A stretch of DNA of 64,000 bases from an uncultured Acidobacteriota bacterium (GTDB lineage Bacteria; Acidobacteriota; Vicinamibacteria; Marinacidobacterales; SMYC01). A program made the translations under genes and the position numbers. The notes under the pieces are model-generated. The model was given only the letters and a program-made list of their open reading frames with translations, searched no databases and was not told the DNA's origin. Below, piece after piece: positions 25,101 to 37,543 of the stretch. The stretch lies in NCBI GenBank assembly GCA_947259165.1, contig CAMYKY010000002.1, positions 1-64,000 on the forward strand. The letters are read 5' to 3'. The number at the start of each line of letters is the position of its first letter. Position 1 is the first letter of the stretch.

Positions 25101-25525
25101 GCAACGTCTCGCCCGAGAATCCGGCTTGCAATCTGGGCCGCTAGCGACTCGGCGTCGCTTTCGAGCTTCAAGACAGCTTTGTCGGCTTCGTCGGATAAGT
25201 GCTTTTTCGCTTCGGCAATTTGCTTTTGCGATGCGTCGCGTCCCTGGTCCAACTCAGCTCTCGCTTTTTGTTGCGCCTCCGATCGGGCGTCGTCCAAAAG
25301 CCGGTAACCCTGGTTACGCGTCTGTTGCACGGCCGCGGCAACATCGGCTCGAGAGTTGTTGATCGTTTGTTGCGCATCGTCCCAAGCGCTCGCGGCCCGC
25401 TCGATGCGAGCTTGTCGCGTCTCCATCGCGGTCGCAAGAGGCTCGAAAAACGCGTTTTTCAAAACGAAAACGAGTCCGAAGACGAGCACAGAAATGATCA
25501 GGGCTGTTACATCAATGGAAATCAA
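25097..25525 (-). CDS. ATP synthase F0 b' subunit
   Basis: Single TM plus coiled coil; FFEPLATAMETRQARIERAASAWDDAQ; 4-bp overlap with the b gene. Confidence 0.82.
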   Translation of the reverse strand: MISIDVTALIISVLVFGLVFVLKNAFFEPLATAMETRQARIERAASAWDDAQQTINNSRADVAAAVQQTRNQGYRLLDDARSEAQQKARAELDQGRDASQKQIAEAKKHLSDEADKAVLKLESDAESLAAQIASRILGRDVA

Positions 25526-25568
25526 GATTGGTTTCCCGGTAAGGCAAAAATGCCCAACAAAGCTTTTA

Positions 25569-25598
25569 ACTATAACACGCGCTGTTCGATGCCGTCAA
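25569..25598 (-). promoter_or_regulatory. sigma70-like promoter of the ATP synthase operon
   Basis: Reverse strand TTGACG - 18 nt - TATAGT upstream of the b' gene start (25525). Confidence 0.55.
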
Positions 25599-25643
25599 TG
25601 CAGCGCCGCGAAGCCAAAGGCTCCGAGATCTCACGATATATCA

Positions 25644-26042
25644 TTATGAAGAACCAAATTTCTTCAAATTGTCAGATCCGGGAACCTCACGTGGCGTTTT
25701 CGTTCCACTCATCACGCACTGCCCATCAAACTTCGCGCCTTCGTGGACGATCAGCACTTTGCAGTCAAGGCTGCATTCAGCATGAGCCGTCGGGAGCAGT
25801 TCCACTCGTTCGCTGGCGCGCACTGAGCCGCGAAGTCGTCCACTCACACTCACAATGGCGACATCGACCTCGGCATTGACGTCGGCCGATTCGCCAATCA
25901 CGAGGGTTTTGCCTGACCGGACAGCCCCTTCGAATTTGCCGTCGATCCGAAGCGTGTCGTGGAAGGAGACATCGCCAGAAAACGTCGTGCCCTCATCGAG
26001 AAAACCTTCGAGTTCCCCGCTCCCTTGTTCCTTTTTCCTCAC
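25644..26042 (-). CDS. bactofilin (polymer-forming cytoskeletal protein)
   Basis: FLDEGTTFSGDVSFHDTLRIDGKFEGAVRSGKTLVIGESADVNAEV: bactofilin repeat pattern. Confidence 0.9.
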   Translation of the reverse strand: MRKKEQGSGELEGFLDEGTTFSGDVSFHDTLRIDGKFEGAVRSGKTLVIGESADVNAEVDVAIVSVSGRLRGSVRASERVELLPTAHAECSLDCKVLIVHEGAKFDGQCVMSGTKTPREVPGSDNLKKFGSS

Positions 26043-26155
26043 GGTAGTGAAGCCCCTTTCTTGGTTGTGGCGGCGCGCGGTGTTGTCTCAGGAGTCTGGT
26101 GCTTGGGTCCATAGGGATCCTATCGCGAATCCCGGGTTCCAAGTGCTAGTCGCGG

Positions 26156-27037
26156 TCACGGTTGCGCACTCTTGCTCGAGCGGGCACCGTGCCGGACGAT
26201 CTCGTACAAGCGGTGAAGCTCGTCCTCGGAGTGGAAGTCGATCTCCACCCGCCCACGCTGTCGTTTTCCGCGGCCCTGCCGATGGATCCGGACAACAGTG
26301 CCCAGCATCTGCTCCATCCGGCGCTCGGCCTCGCGGGTATTCGGGTCAACTCTTGGGCTCGTCGGCTTTGCCGGCGGCGTTTTGACTGCCTGAACGCGGC
26401 GCTCTACATCGCGAACGCTCAAGCCTTTCGTAATGACGAGCTGCGCAATTTCGAGCTGGGTCTCGCCGCTCGCGAGCGCGAGCAAGGGACGGGCATGACC
26501 CGGCGAGAGTTGTGATTTCGCGATCAGTTCGCGCACATCGCGAGGTAGCCGCAGAAGTCGTAATAGGTTCGCAACGGTCGACCGATCCTTGCCCACGCGG
26601 GACGCGACCTGTTCCTGCGAATAGCCAAGCTCGGACACCAATCGACGATACGCGGAGGCCTCTTCGATGGGGTTGAGCTCCTCCCGCTGGATGTTCTCCA
26701 CGAGAGCAATTTCGAGGACTTGTTCGTCGGCAACGTCCCGAACGACAACGGGGACTTTTTCGAGACCGGCCTGCTGAGCGGCTCGCCATCGACGCTCCCC
26801 AGCAATGAGCTGGTAGCGGGACCCCGTCTTGCGGACAATTAACGGCTGAACAATGCCCTGTTCCCGCATCGAGCTCGCGAGCTCGGCGAGCTTTCCTTCG
26901 TCGATATGCTGTCGCGGCTGATCCGGATTCGGATCGATGCGTGCTGGATCGACTTCGAGTAGCACGCCGCTTTCTCCCCGGGCAGGCTCCTCGGGCAGAA
27001 GGGCAGCGAGCCCCTTACCGAGAGCTTTCCTCTTCAT
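26156..27037 (-). CDS. parB: chromosome partitioning protein ParB
   Basis: LGKGLAALLPE, LIAGERRWRAAQQAGL, VENIQREELNPIEEA, HTH VASRVGKDRSTVANLLRLLRLP. Confidence 0.95.
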   Translation of the reverse strand: MKRKALGKGLAALLPEEPARGESGVLLEVDPARIDPNPDQPRQHIDEGKLAELASSMREQGIVQPLIVRKTGSRYQLIAGERRWRAAQQAGLEKVPVVVRDVADEQVLEIALVENIQREELNPIEEASAYRRLVSELGYSQEQVASRVGKDRSTVANLLRLLRLPRDVRELIAKSQLSPGHARPLLALASGETQLEIAQLVITKGLSVRDVERRVQAVKTPPAKPTSPRVDPNTREAERRMEQMLGTVVRIHRQGRGKRQRGRVEIDFHSEDELHRLYEIVRHGARSSKSAQP

Positions 27038-27794
27038 GGCGTAAAATCTCCTTCGTCAAGGCCAGATAGGCCTCAGCTCCTTTGGAACGGATATCGTATA
27101 GCAGGATAGGTTTCCCAAACGACGGTGCTTCGGCCAGTCGAACGTTTCTTGGTATGATCGCATCGAAGACGACGCCTGGAAAAGCCCGGCGCACATCTTC
27201 AATCACTTGCGTCGTCAGATTTGTGCGCTCATCCACCATCGTCAACACAATACCCTCAACCCTCAGCTTGGGGTTGAAGCTGGCTCGCACGCGACCGACC
27301 GTCGACATCAGCTCACTGACGCCCGCAAGCGCAAAAAACTCGCATTGGAGTGGGATGAGAACCGCATCAGCCGCAACAAGGGCATTGACCGTCAACAGAC
27401 CCAACGATGGCGGGCAATCAACAAAAATCCAATCGTAGGCGCCCGCCAACGGCGCCAGCACTTCCTTCAATCGGTACTCGCGGCGAGGCTGATCCACGAG
27501 CTCGATCTCGGCGCCGGTCAGATTCCGCTCCGAAGGAATGAGCTTGAGCCGCTCGAGCGCGGTGTCGAGAATGAGCCCTTCAACGGGAGCGCCGTCGACG
27601 ATCCCGCGATAGATCGTGCTCCCGTTCAGTGATGCACCGTCGACACCGAGCCCGCTCGTCAGGTTCGCTTGTGGATCCATGTCGACGACCAGGGCGCGTT
27701 TTTCCGCAGCAGCGACCGAGGCGCTGACGTTGATCGCCGTCGTGGTCTTGCCCACGCCACCCTTCTGATTCACGATGGCAACAATGCGCGACAT
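27015..27794 (-). CDS. parA: chromosome partitioning ATPase ParA/Soj
   Basis: IVAIVNQKGGVGKTTTAINV deviant Walker A, VDMDPQANLTSGLG. Confidence 0.96.
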   Translation of the reverse strand: MSRIVAIVNQKGGVGKTTTAINVSASVAAAEKRALVVDMDPQANLTSGLGVDGASLNGSTIYRGIVDGAPVEGLILDTALERLKLIPSERNLTGAEIELVDQPRREYRLKEVLAPLAGAYDWIFVDCPPSLGLLTVNALVAADAVLIPLQCEFFALAGVSELMSTVGRVRASFNPKLRVEGIVLTMVDERTNLTTQVIEDVRRAFPGVVFDAIIPRNVRLAEAPSFGKPILLYDIRSKGAEAYLALTKEILRHEEESSR

Positions 27795-27946
27795 TGATTA
27801 TGGACTCGGATTTCGCCGTGAATTTCCACGGGGGTCCGAGAGCATAGCACAGCAAGATGGCACCTGTTTTTTCCCGCTCGTTGACGAGTCAGCCCGCCCG
27901 GAGCCCTGGCGGCAAAAGAGCGACGCCCGCGACACCGCCTGTCGGA

Positions 27947-27966
27947 AATGTTTCACGTGAAACATT
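27947..27966. promoter_or_regulatory. parS centromere site
   Basis: AATGTTTCACGTGAAACATT, a perfect 20-bp palindrome containing consensus TGTTTCACGTGAAACA (27949-27964), directly downstream of rsmG and upstream of parA. Confidence 0.96.
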
Positions 27967-28586
27967 CAAGAACGGACATCAGCGACCAAGAGGAACCCAC
28001 CGTCGCGCAGGAGTGGCATCGGGCCGGTACACAGAGCCCACCGACTCTCTAACTCCTCGCGCCCCGCCTTCAAAAGCACTTCGCTACTGATCCAGAGAAA
28101 ACGGCCCGTCGGTGCGAGCTGGCCTGCGATCTTCTCTAGCATATCGGGTCCAACCGCGACACCACGTACGATCACCACGTCGAGCGCAGGCTCCGGCTCC
28201 ACGTTCTCATACCGATCGTGGATCACATGAACGTTGCCAAGGCCCAGGGTTCGAACGGCCTCCCGCAAAAACAGCGCTTTCCGCTCATTCGCCTCCACCA
28301 ATGTCCACGCCACCGCGGGTCGCGCTATCGCAAGAGGCAGCGCCGGGCTGCCACCTCCGGAGCCGATATCGAGGGCTCGACCGTGCTCGGGAAGCCAACT
28401 CAGCGCCGCTAGCGCCTCGGCAAAATAGCGACGGTCTCGCTCTCCTCGAGTCTTGAAACCGACAAGCCTTATCCCCTGCCCCCAGCGAGAAACCAGCCCG
28501 TCGAGGGCTTCGAGACGCTCGAGCGCGACGGCCGGAAGCTGCTTTACTCCGGGGCCCAACACTTTTTCGAGGCGAGCCCTGAACAT
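27966..28586 (-). CDS. rsmG: 16S rRNA (guanine-N7) methyltransferase RsmG
   Basis: ALDIGSGGGSPALPLAIARP, YFAEALAALSWLPEHG; between parA and jag-like genes. Confidence 0.9.
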   Translation of the reverse strand: MFRARLEKVLGPGVKQLPAVALERLEALDGLVSRWGQGIRLVGFKTRGERDRRYFAEALAALSWLPEHGRALDIGSGGGSPALPLAIARPAVAWTLVEANERKALFLREAVRTLGLGNVHVIHDRYENVEPEPALDVVIVRGVAVGPDMLEKIAGQLAPTGRFLWISSEVLLKAGREELESRWALCTGPMPLLRDGGFLLVADVRS

Positions 28587-28622
28587 CTCGTGTCGATGTG
28601 GATTTCTGCTCGCCGGGTCTTT

Positions 28623-29120
28623 CTACGTCGGGATAATAACCACCCGCTTCATCACGCCATCGCCCTCACTTTCCGTCGTCACGCCCTCCAGCTCGGCGAC
28701 TGCCATATGCACGATGCGGCGCTCGTACGGGTTCATGCGGGCAAGCTCCTCTTCTTCTCCTGAGGCCCTAACTCGCTCGGAAACGCGGGCCGCGACCTCT
28801 ATGAGCTCTGCTTCTTTTCGCGCCCGGAATCCTTCACAATCGACGACAATGCGACGATCGCTCAACTCTCGGCCGAAAATGCGGTTCGTCAGATACTGAA
28901 ACACATCCAAGACCTCAGCCCGGTTCCGTATCAGAATCTCGCGGTCTTCACCGTAGAGCTCGACGCGCATCGTTTCCGGGTCGTCCCCGTGCACCTCCAC
29001 ATCCAGGTCCCAATCAAGGTGGTCGAGCATTTGGTCGATGAGCTCCTGAATCGAATCCTCCAAAGCCTCGCTTTCTATCGCGGCGCCTTCCGTCACGTCG
29101 TCCTCCCTCTTGTCCGTCAA
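28623..29120 (-). CDS. KH-R3H RNA-binding protein (Jag/KhpB-like, no obvious Jag_N domain)
   Basis: R3H signature MNPYERRIVHMAVAEL after a KH-like region; adjacent to yidC. Confidence 0.85.
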   Translation of the reverse strand: MTDKREDDVTEGAAIESEALEDSIQELIDQMLDHLDWDLDVEVHGDDPETMRVELYGEDREILIRNRAEVLDVFQYLTNRIFGRELSDRRIVVDCEGFRARKEAELIEVAARVSERVRASGEEEELARMNPYERRIVHMAVAELEGVTTESEGDGVMKRVVIIPT

Positions 29121-29133
29121 AGCCTAGGGTCCC

Positions 29134-30960
29134 TCACGGCTTCTTTGTCTTTCGTTTCTTGCCCGTCTTGATGCTCTTGACCGCTCCCGCGGACTTTTCC
29201 GCTTCCGCTTGCGCTTCGTCACGGTCCTTGAGGAGTCGGTTTGTGGCCTTTTGCTGGACCATCGACACCAGGTTGTTCGAAAACCAGTAAAGAACGAGCC
29301 CCGACGGTGCCCACAAGAGAATGAAGGTGAACATCACCGGCATGAACGCCATGATCTTCGCTTGCATGGGGTCGGCGCTCGTTTGAGGCGTCATTTTCTG
29401 GATCACGACCTGAGTGGCACCCATGAGAATCGGCAATGCGTACAGCGGGTCGTACTGCGAAAGGTCTTGAATCCAAAAAACGAACGGCGCGTGCCTCAGC
29501 TCGATGGACGCCATCAATAAGCGATAGAACGCAAAAAAGAACGGGATCATCAAGATCATCGGCAGGCAGCCAGATAGCGGGTTCACGCCTTGCTGCTTGT
29601 GCAGCGCCATGATCTCTTGATTCATTTCTTGATAGCGAGGGTCGGTCGGTTTGACCTTCTTGTAGCGATCTCGAATTTTCTGGGTCTGTGGCGCTATTTT
29701 TTGCATCTTCCGCATCGAGACGAAGCTGTAGTGCTTCAGCGGCAAGAGCAAAATGTTAATCAGAACTGTCAGCAGCACAATCGCCCAACCGTAGTTGCCG
29801 ACCCGGTCGTAGATCCCCATCAGCCCGCTGCGCAGCAGGAGCGCGGGGTAGCGCATCCACGCGCCGAGGTCGATGATCTCCTCCATCCCCTGGCCCGGCG
29901 ATAACGCCTGGAGGCGCTCGTACTCCTTGGGCCCAAGATACAGCGTAAACTGGGCCGTGCTCGGCTGCGCCAAAAGATGCGCCGTGATGACCTCTCGGGG
30001 GATGCGATTCGGTTCACCACCGGCATCCCGCGCCTTGGCGTCCTGCGCTTCGTCTACCAGGACGGTAGCCTTCTCGAGCCGGGATCCATAGTCCCCTGCA
30101 TCCGCGCGGTCCGGTAGCATCAGGGCGGCAAAATAGTGCGACGCAACACCGGTCGCTGTCACTGCGACGCCGCGGCCCTCCCCTTCCTCGACTTCGCTCG
30201 CGCTGAACAGCTCCACGTCTCCACGGGAAACAATCACCCCTTGATCCGCTACGATGTAGCGGCTGTTCGCGACTTCGTTTCCAATGCCTGCTCCAAAAAG
30301 CACGGACTTCGACACTTCCCGACCTTGCACCCGGACAGATACCTCGACGCCAACCCGGTAGGACGCCCCGCGGATCGTCAGTCGTTTCTCGACTTCCAGG
30401 CCCCGACCATCCGACCACAAGAGCTCGACGATCTTCTCTTCGTCATCCGAGACGGAGACCCTCGCTGGGCCCTGTACTTCGAACAGTGCCTCCCGAACAG
30501 ACGCCGTCTGGCGATCATCCGCGAGTCGGAGGTCCAACGGCCGAATGTCTAGCTGCTCGGCCGCGACCTGACCCACCATTTCGTAGGGCCGGTTCTCCGC
30601 GTCGAAGTGCTCCGACAGTTGGAAGCTGATCATGCGCGCACCGCGATTCGTCAGCTCCATGCGGTAGAGCGATGTTTCCACCACGACCGACTGCTCCGAT
30701 CCAGCCGCTCGAGCCTCCGCTCCCTCGAGTGCGCCCGTTTCCACCGGCTCCGACTCCAGGGGCGCGCGCTCGTGCCCTGCCGTCTCTGCCGAGCTCCCGC
30801 TCGTCCCGGGCGCAGCACGTTCGCTGACAACATCGGGCGACCCCTCTGCGGCCGGAACTGGCTCCGGAGCAGGAGGCGGTGGGAAGATCCGTGGCCACAA
30901 GGAGACGAGCAGAAACGTCACGCCGAAGAACAAAAGTAGTCGTTTTTCCATCTCGCCCAT
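29134..30960 (-). CDS. yidC: membrane protein insertase YidC
   Basis: GNYGWAIVLLTVLINILLLPLKHYSFVSMRKMQKIAPQ and NPLSGCLPMILMIPFFFAFYRLL. Confidence 0.96.
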   Translation of the reverse strand: MGEMEKRLLLFFGVTFLLVSLWPRIFPPPPAPEPVPAAEGSPDVVSERAAPGTSGSSAETAGHERAPLESEPVETGALEGAEARAAGSEQSVVVETSLYRMELTNRGARMISFQLSEHFDAENRPYEMVGQVAAEQLDIRPLDLRLADDRQTASVREALFEVQGPARVSVSDDEEKIVELLWSDGRGLEVEKRLTIRGASYRVGVEVSVRVQGREVSKSVLFGAGIGNEVANSRYIVADQGVIVSRGDVELFSASEVEEGEGRGVAVTATGVASHYFAALMLPDRADAGDYGSRLEKATVLVDEAQDAKARDAGGEPNRIPREVITAHLLAQPSTAQFTLYLGPKEYERLQALSPGQGMEEIIDLGAWMRYPALLLRSGLMGIYDRVGNYGWAIVLLTVLINILLLPLKHYSFVSMRKMQKIAPQTQKIRDRYKKVKPTDPRYQEMNQEIMALHKQQGVNPLSGCLPMILMIPFFFAFYRLLMASIELRHAPFVFWIQDLSQYDPLYALPILMGATQVVIQKMTPQTSADPMQAKIMAFMPVMFTFILLWAPSGLVLYWFSNNLVSMVQQKATNRLLKDRDEAQAEAEKSAGAVKSIKTGKKRKTKKP

Positions 30961-30977
30961 GTTTCTACGATGTCTCT

Positions 30978-31283
30978 CTAGGTGTGTCTTTCCGTCTGTC
31001 TTCCGTTGATTCTGGGGGGAACGGGATCAACACCGCCCGGATGGAACGGGTGACACCGCGCCAATCGAGCAATCGTAAGCCAAAGCCCTCTCAATGCCCC
31101 GTGGTTTCGAATCGCCTCGTCCGAGTACCGCGAACAAGAAGGCTCGAACCGGCACGCACCCCGAAACAGCACTCCCAGGCTCACCTGATAAATACCAATT
31201 CCGAGGCGGAGCAAACCGCTGAGCAGAACGCGATCAAGAAACTCAAGGTATCTTTTCAAGCAGTCTTCCCAGGCTACGAACAT
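30978..31283 (-). CDS. yidD: membrane protein insertion efficiency factor YidD
   Basis: [28 protein letters not shown]...[17 protein letters not shown]; start uncertain (31283 or 31292). Confidence 0.88.
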   Translation of the reverse strand: MFVAWEDCLKRYLEFLDRVLLSGLLRLGIGIYQVSLGVLFRGACRFEPSCSRYSDEAIRNHGALRGLWLTIARLARCHPFHPGGVDPVPPRINGRQTERHT

Positions 31284-31608
31284 ACGCCGCATCGACGTCC
31301 CGGTACCGTGCCCGACCGATCGGCCCGCGGGCGACCAACACCACATCTGCTGACACCTCACGACGCGGTCGCCTCAAACGGAAAACTTCTCGAAGCAAAC
31401 GCTTCGCGCGGTTGCGCGTCACCGCCCCCCCGACGCGACGGCTTGCCACCACGCCCAAACGGAGAGGGCCGGCTCGATTCGTAACAACGAACGCAACAAA
31501 AAAACGACAGACCACACGCTGCCCCTCTTCGTACGCTCTTTTGAACTCTTTCCCCTGCCGGATTCGCTCGTCGGGTAAGAAGCCCTGCCCGCGGCGAGCG
31601 CTCGTCAC
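31243..31608 (-). CDS. rnpA: ribonuclease P protein component
   Basis: [31 protein letters not shown] start overlapping rpmH stop. Confidence 0.9.
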   Translation of the reverse strand: MTSARRGQGFLPDERIRQGKEFKRAYEEGQRVVCRFFVAFVVTNRAGPLRLGVVASRRVGGAVTRNRAKRLLREVFRLRRPRREVSADVVLVARGPIGRARYRDVDAAYVRSLGRLLEKIP

Positions 31609-31739
31609 ACCGCCAGACGATAACGGCCCTTGCGACGACGGCGTGCAAGAACGGCCCTTCCGGCCTTCGAGCGCATACGGATCCGAAATCCGTGAGTCTT
31701 CTTGCGCCGGCGCCGATTCGGTTGAAAGGTTCTCTTCAT
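31605..31739 (-). CDS. rpmH: 50S ribosomal protein L34
   Basis: Not in ORF track (44 aa). Reverse strand: [44 protein letters not shown]. Confidence 0.97.
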   Translation of the reverse strand: MKRTFQPNRRRRKKTHGFRIRMRSKAGRAVLARRRRKGRYRLAV

Positions 31740-31986
31740 CTCGCTACCTCAATCCCAAAAACACGATCGCCTGCACTCAAAGATTCCCATTGTTTCAGTG
31801 TCACAGCGAAACTCGACATCCTACAGTGCCAGGCGCGGTCTGTCAAACGTTGTTGTCTCTCAAAAAAACAGGCCTGCCAGATTTTTTCTTGTTCGACAAT
31901 CCGACCCTATGCTAGTGTACGTCCCTCGTCCGGTCGACATAGACGAATATAATTTCCAACGGGGATGGGGTCCCTCGTATGGCGTT

Positions 31987-32018
31987 TTTTCCACATTTGT
32001 TGAAAAACCTGTGGATAA
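31987..32018. promoter_or_regulatory. DnaA-box cluster upstream of dnaA
   Basis: TTTTCCACA (31987-31995, 8/9), TGTTGAAAA (31998-32006, reverse 7/9), TGTGGATAA (32010-32018, perfect reverse of TTATCCACA). Confidence 0.75.
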
Positions 32019-32101
32019 GTCCCTCCTTGCGGAGGACCGCCCGGAAGCCCCAATCATCATGTTTTGTACTAGTAAACCTCTTACTTTCAGCTATATAGAA
32101 C

Positions 32102-33475
32102 ATGAATCTCTGGGAAGAAATACTCCAAAAGGTCGAGTCCAAGGTCAACCGACATAGCTTCAATACCTGGTTTCGTCCGACACGACTTCTTTTTGAAACT
32201 GGCGATACGGTTGGCGTTCTTGTCCCCAACGCTCAGTTCAGGGACTGGCTCAACAAACACTACTCCGGCATCATCCACGAGTCGCTCGACGAGTTGCACC
32301 GCCCCGATCTCGAGGTTGTTTTCGAGACCGACGCGCCTCGCGACGCTGTGATCTCTAACGGCCAGAATTCCTCCTCGTCTCATCCTTCGTTCGGCTCTCA
32401 GCGTAGGGAAGCGGGAGGTGATTCACAACGCGGCAATGCGTCGCGAGAGGCCCACCCACAGCCGCCGCTCAATCCAAAATATCGTTTCGAGAGCTACGTT
32501 GTTGGCACCAGCAACCAGTTCGCAAACGCCGCGGCCCGCGCCGTCGCGGAAGCGCCGTCGCGCGCGTACAACCCGTTGTTCATTTACGGCGGTGTCGGGC
32601 TGGGAAAGACTCATCTTCTCCACGCCATCGGGCACCAGATTCTAGAGCAAGCCCCTTCGTCGAAACTCGTTTATATTTCCGCGGAAAAGTTCATGAACGA
32701 TCTCATCAACGCGATCCGCTACGATCGGATCCTCGACTTCCGCGACAAACATCGATCCTTCGACGTGCTACTCGTCGACGACATTCAATTCATCGCTGGC
32801 AAGGAACGCACCCAGGAAGAGTTCTTTCATACCTTCAACGCGCTCTACGACTACCAGAAACAAATCGTCCTTACCAGTGATGCGCTGCCCCGCGAGATCC
32901 CTACGCTCGAGGAACGCCTGCGCTCGCGCTTCGAATGGGGTCTCACCGCAGATATCCAAGCTCCCGACCTTGAAACCAAGATCGCTATTTTGCGTAAGAA
33001 AGCAGACGCCGAAAACTGTGACCTGCCGGACAACGTCGCTATCTTCATCGCCTCGCGCATCAAGTCGAACATTCGAGAGCTCGAGGGCTCTCTCATTCGG
33101 TTGATCGCCTACTCTTCACTCACCGATCGCGCGATCGACCTGGCTCTCGCACAGGAGGTCCTTCGCGACCTCCTATTGAGCGAGGAGAAGCTGATCAACC
33201 TCGATTCGATTCAGAAATTCGTCGCGGATCACTACCGTCTAAAAGTTGCCGACCTCAAGGCCCGCAACAACGCCAGGTCCGTCGCCCTTCCCCGTCAGAT
33301 CGCCATGTACATGGGAAAGTCCCTCACCAAGGCGAGCCTTCCCGACATAGGCAAAGCTTTCGGTGGAAAACACCATTCCACCGTCATTCACTCCGTCCGC
33401 AAGATCGCAACCCTGCGGCAAACCGACCCTGAGTTTGACAAGACGATACAAGGTTTTCTCGACACGTTTCGGTGA
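32102..33475 (+). CDS. dnaA: chromosomal replication initiator DnaA
   Basis: NPLFIYGGVGLGKTHLLHAIGHQ, LLVDDIQFIAGKERTQEEFFHTFNAL, GKHHSTVIHSVRKI. Confidence 0.98.
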   Translation: MNLWEEILQKVESKVNRHSFNTWFRPTRLLFETGDTVGVLVPNAQFRDWLNKHYSGIIHESLDELHRPDLEVVFETDAPRDAVISNGQNSSSSHPSFGSQRREAGGDSQRGNASREAHPQPPLNPKYRFESYVVGTSNQFANAAARAVAEAPSRAYNPLFIYGGVGLGKTHLLHAIGHQILEQAPSSKLVYISAEKFMNDLINAIRYDRILDFRDKHRSFDVLLVDDIQFIAGKERTQEEFFHTFNALYDYQKQIVLTSDALPREIPTLEERLRSRFEWGLTADIQAPDLETKIAILRKKADAENCDLPDNVAIFIASRIKSNIRELEGSLIRLIAYSSLTDRAIDLALAQEVLRDLLLSEEKLINLDSIQKFVADHYRLKVADLKARNNARSVALPRQIAMYMGKSLTKASLPDIGKAFGGKHHSTVIHSVRKIATLRQTDPEFDKTIQGFLDTFR

Positions 33476-33506
33476 CCGATGACGGAAGAAGACGAAGTCG
33501 AGCGAC

Positions 33507-33756
33507 CCTTCCACAAAATCGATCCACATGTGTGTGCATGGTTGTGCGGATACCCCATGCAACCCCGAACCACCCTCTTTTTTCACAGATCCACACATCC
33601 GATCCACTGGGAAATCCACACAAGATGTTAATTATAAATTCTTTAAATTCATATACTTAGGATGCCAATGGATTTCTATTAACAGGCCCTTATTGATATA
33701 ATTACTAAATAGAACCTTTCTTCTACTAGAGGAAAGAACAATAGGTATGGAAATAG
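33507..33756. other. putative oriC: DnaA-box-like sites plus AT-rich unwinding region between dnaA and dnaN
   Basis: CGATCCACA (33520-33528), AGATCCACA (33587-33595) and AAATCCACA (33612-33620), each 7/9 to TTATCCACA, next to an AT-rich stretch 33626-33720; genes diverge in strand around this region. Confidence 0.75.
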
Positions 33757-37411
<3,655 letters not shown>

Positions 37412-37416
37412 CGGGA

Positions 37417-37497
37417 CACTAGTGGGCTGTAACAGTTGAGCGTTGCGCAAAAGGACCCGCGATTTTGGCAACGAATAACTGTTACAGCCCACTAGTG
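37417..37497. repeat. long near-perfect inverted repeat between gyrB and gyrA
   Basis: Outer arms CACTAGTGGGCTGTAACAGTT (37417-37437) and AACTGTTACAGCCCACTAGTG (37477-37497) are perfect 21-bp complements; inner stem cgttgc(g)caaaa/ttttggcaacg; 10-nt loop; no T-run. Confidence 0.95.
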
Positions 37498-37543
37498 GCG
37501 CAGGGTCTACCCGCGCACCAGGTAACGTACCAGGGAGACAAGT

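Noticed and set aside
37417-37497. Intrinsic terminator after gyrB
   Set aside because: Stem is strong but no T-run follows and the arms are much longer than a typical terminator; reported instead as an unexplained inverted repeat.
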